Positions 34,368 to 34,743 of a stretch of 34,743 nt of DNA are shown here, in pieces. Below the pieces are notes generated by a model that saw only the letters and a program-made list of their open reading frames with translations, made no database searches and was not told where the DNA came from. Position 1 is the first letter of the stretch. Each line of letters starts with the position of its first letter. A program made the position numbers and the translations under genes. Location of the stretch: contig JABABI010000077.1 of NCBI GenBank assembly GCA_014238335.1, forward strand, positions 1 through 34,743. The letters are read 5' to 3'. Origin of the DNA: Fuerstiella sp. (lineage in GTDB: Bacteria; Planctomycetota; Planctomycetia; Planctomycetales; Planctomycetaceae).

Positions 34368-34743
34368 ATGAATCAATCTTCAATCACCCGGATGTTGGTC
34401 CTGTTCTGTGTCATCGCGCAAAGCCTGTATTCCGCCGCTGTCGCGGACCAGAAGACTGAAGCATTGTTTTCCGACAATGAACAGGCGGAGCAACATCCTC
34501 TGAATCCCGACGAACGCGCGGCCATCACGAAGAAATTCACCGACGTGCTCGCGAAATCGCCGTCACCGGCCGACAGTGCGACTAACGCCACCCAAATTCA
34601 CTCACGACGCGGAGACGCCTTGTTCTTTCTGCGTCGCTATCAGGATTCGGTAATCGAATACGAGGCGATGGTCAAACGGGATGCGTCACTCGATGCTTCC
34701 CACTGGCGACTGGGCATCGCACTGTTCTTCGCGGACCAGCCAG
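34368..34743 (+). CDS. Exported TPR protein, N-terminal part (truncated by window end)
   Basis: The frame starts at ATG 34368 and runs off the window; 125 residues are visible. Residues 1-26 look like a signal peptide (ITRMLVLFCVIAQSLYSAAVA). Beyond a polar linker, ATQIHSRRGDALFFLRRYQDSVIEYEAMVKRD and LDASHWRLGIALFFADQ read as TPR helices (the phrases are split here at the natural break). Planctomycete genomes have similar lipoprotein-like TPR proteins. ATG 34368 is preceded by TAAGATAGAATC, with no clear ribosome binding site. It lies 76 bases after the kinase gene, on the same strand, so it may be part of the sigma-kinase transcription unit. Confidence 0.75.
   Translation, partial: MNQSSITRMLVLFCVIAQSLYSAAVADQKTEALFSDNEQAEQHPLNPDERAAITKKFTDVLAKSPSPADSATNATQIHSRRGDALFFLRRYQDSVIEYEAMVKRDASLDASHWRLGIALFFADQP

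Overview
The window looks like a piece of a Planctomycetes chromosome (about 56-57% G+C by eye). Three things point there. Two DUF1549/DUF1553 cytochrome-type proteins are each paired with a DUF1501 protein. An ECF sigma factor sits beside a Ser/Thr kinase that carries its own N-terminal anti-sigma-like zinc finger. Several large exported proteins with HEAT/TPR-like helices or DUF481 barrels have no assigned function. No phage, CRISPR array, tRNA or rRNA was found.

Layout. 1-104: C-terminal end of a small membrane protein. 189-1589 (+): thiol peroxidase and a purine nucleoside phosphorylase that has no ordinary start codon. 1572-5257 (-): a 956-residue exported repeat protein and an exported FKBP prolyl isomerase. 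5478-6581 (+): a serine beta-lactamase-like hydrolase. 6632-16770 (-): a tightly packed run of seven genes, read right to left: DUF1549/1553 cytochrome protein, DUF1501 protein, a short LeuA-like acyltransferase, a class-V aminotransferase (cysteine desulfurase-like), an LplT-like transporter, an enolase-superfamily enzyme and a methyltransferase. 17035-18234 (+): an exported alpha/beta hydrolase. 18241-19089 (-): a two-domain GNAT acetyltransferase. 19142-22766 (-): the second DUF1553/DUF1501 pair, translationally coupled. 23134-24063 (+): a DUF481 outer-membrane barrel.

24091-26247 is a decayed island. A hybrid histidine kinase (PAS remnant, HisKA, HATPase, receiver) is broken by three reading-frame shifts, and two diverged direct copies of a ~120-130 bp repeat lie on either side of it. 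26484-30351 is housekeeping: moaE and moaA (overlapping ATGA), purD, and dcd on the opposite strand. 30814-34291 (+) holds an ECF sigma factor and a 905-residue transmembrane Ser/Thr kinase. The kinase's C-terminal half looks like two tandem DJ-1/PfpI-type folds that lack the usual nucleophilic cysteine. An exported TPR protein begins at 34368 and runs off the end.

The parts that look least described are the zinc finger-kinase-TM-(DJ-1-like)x2 architecture next to its sigma factor, the minus-strand metabolic cluster joining a LeuA-like enzyme without its regulatory domain to a desulfurase-like enzyme, and the flanking repeats around the dead histidine kinase. All family calls were made by reading motifs; no database search was run.
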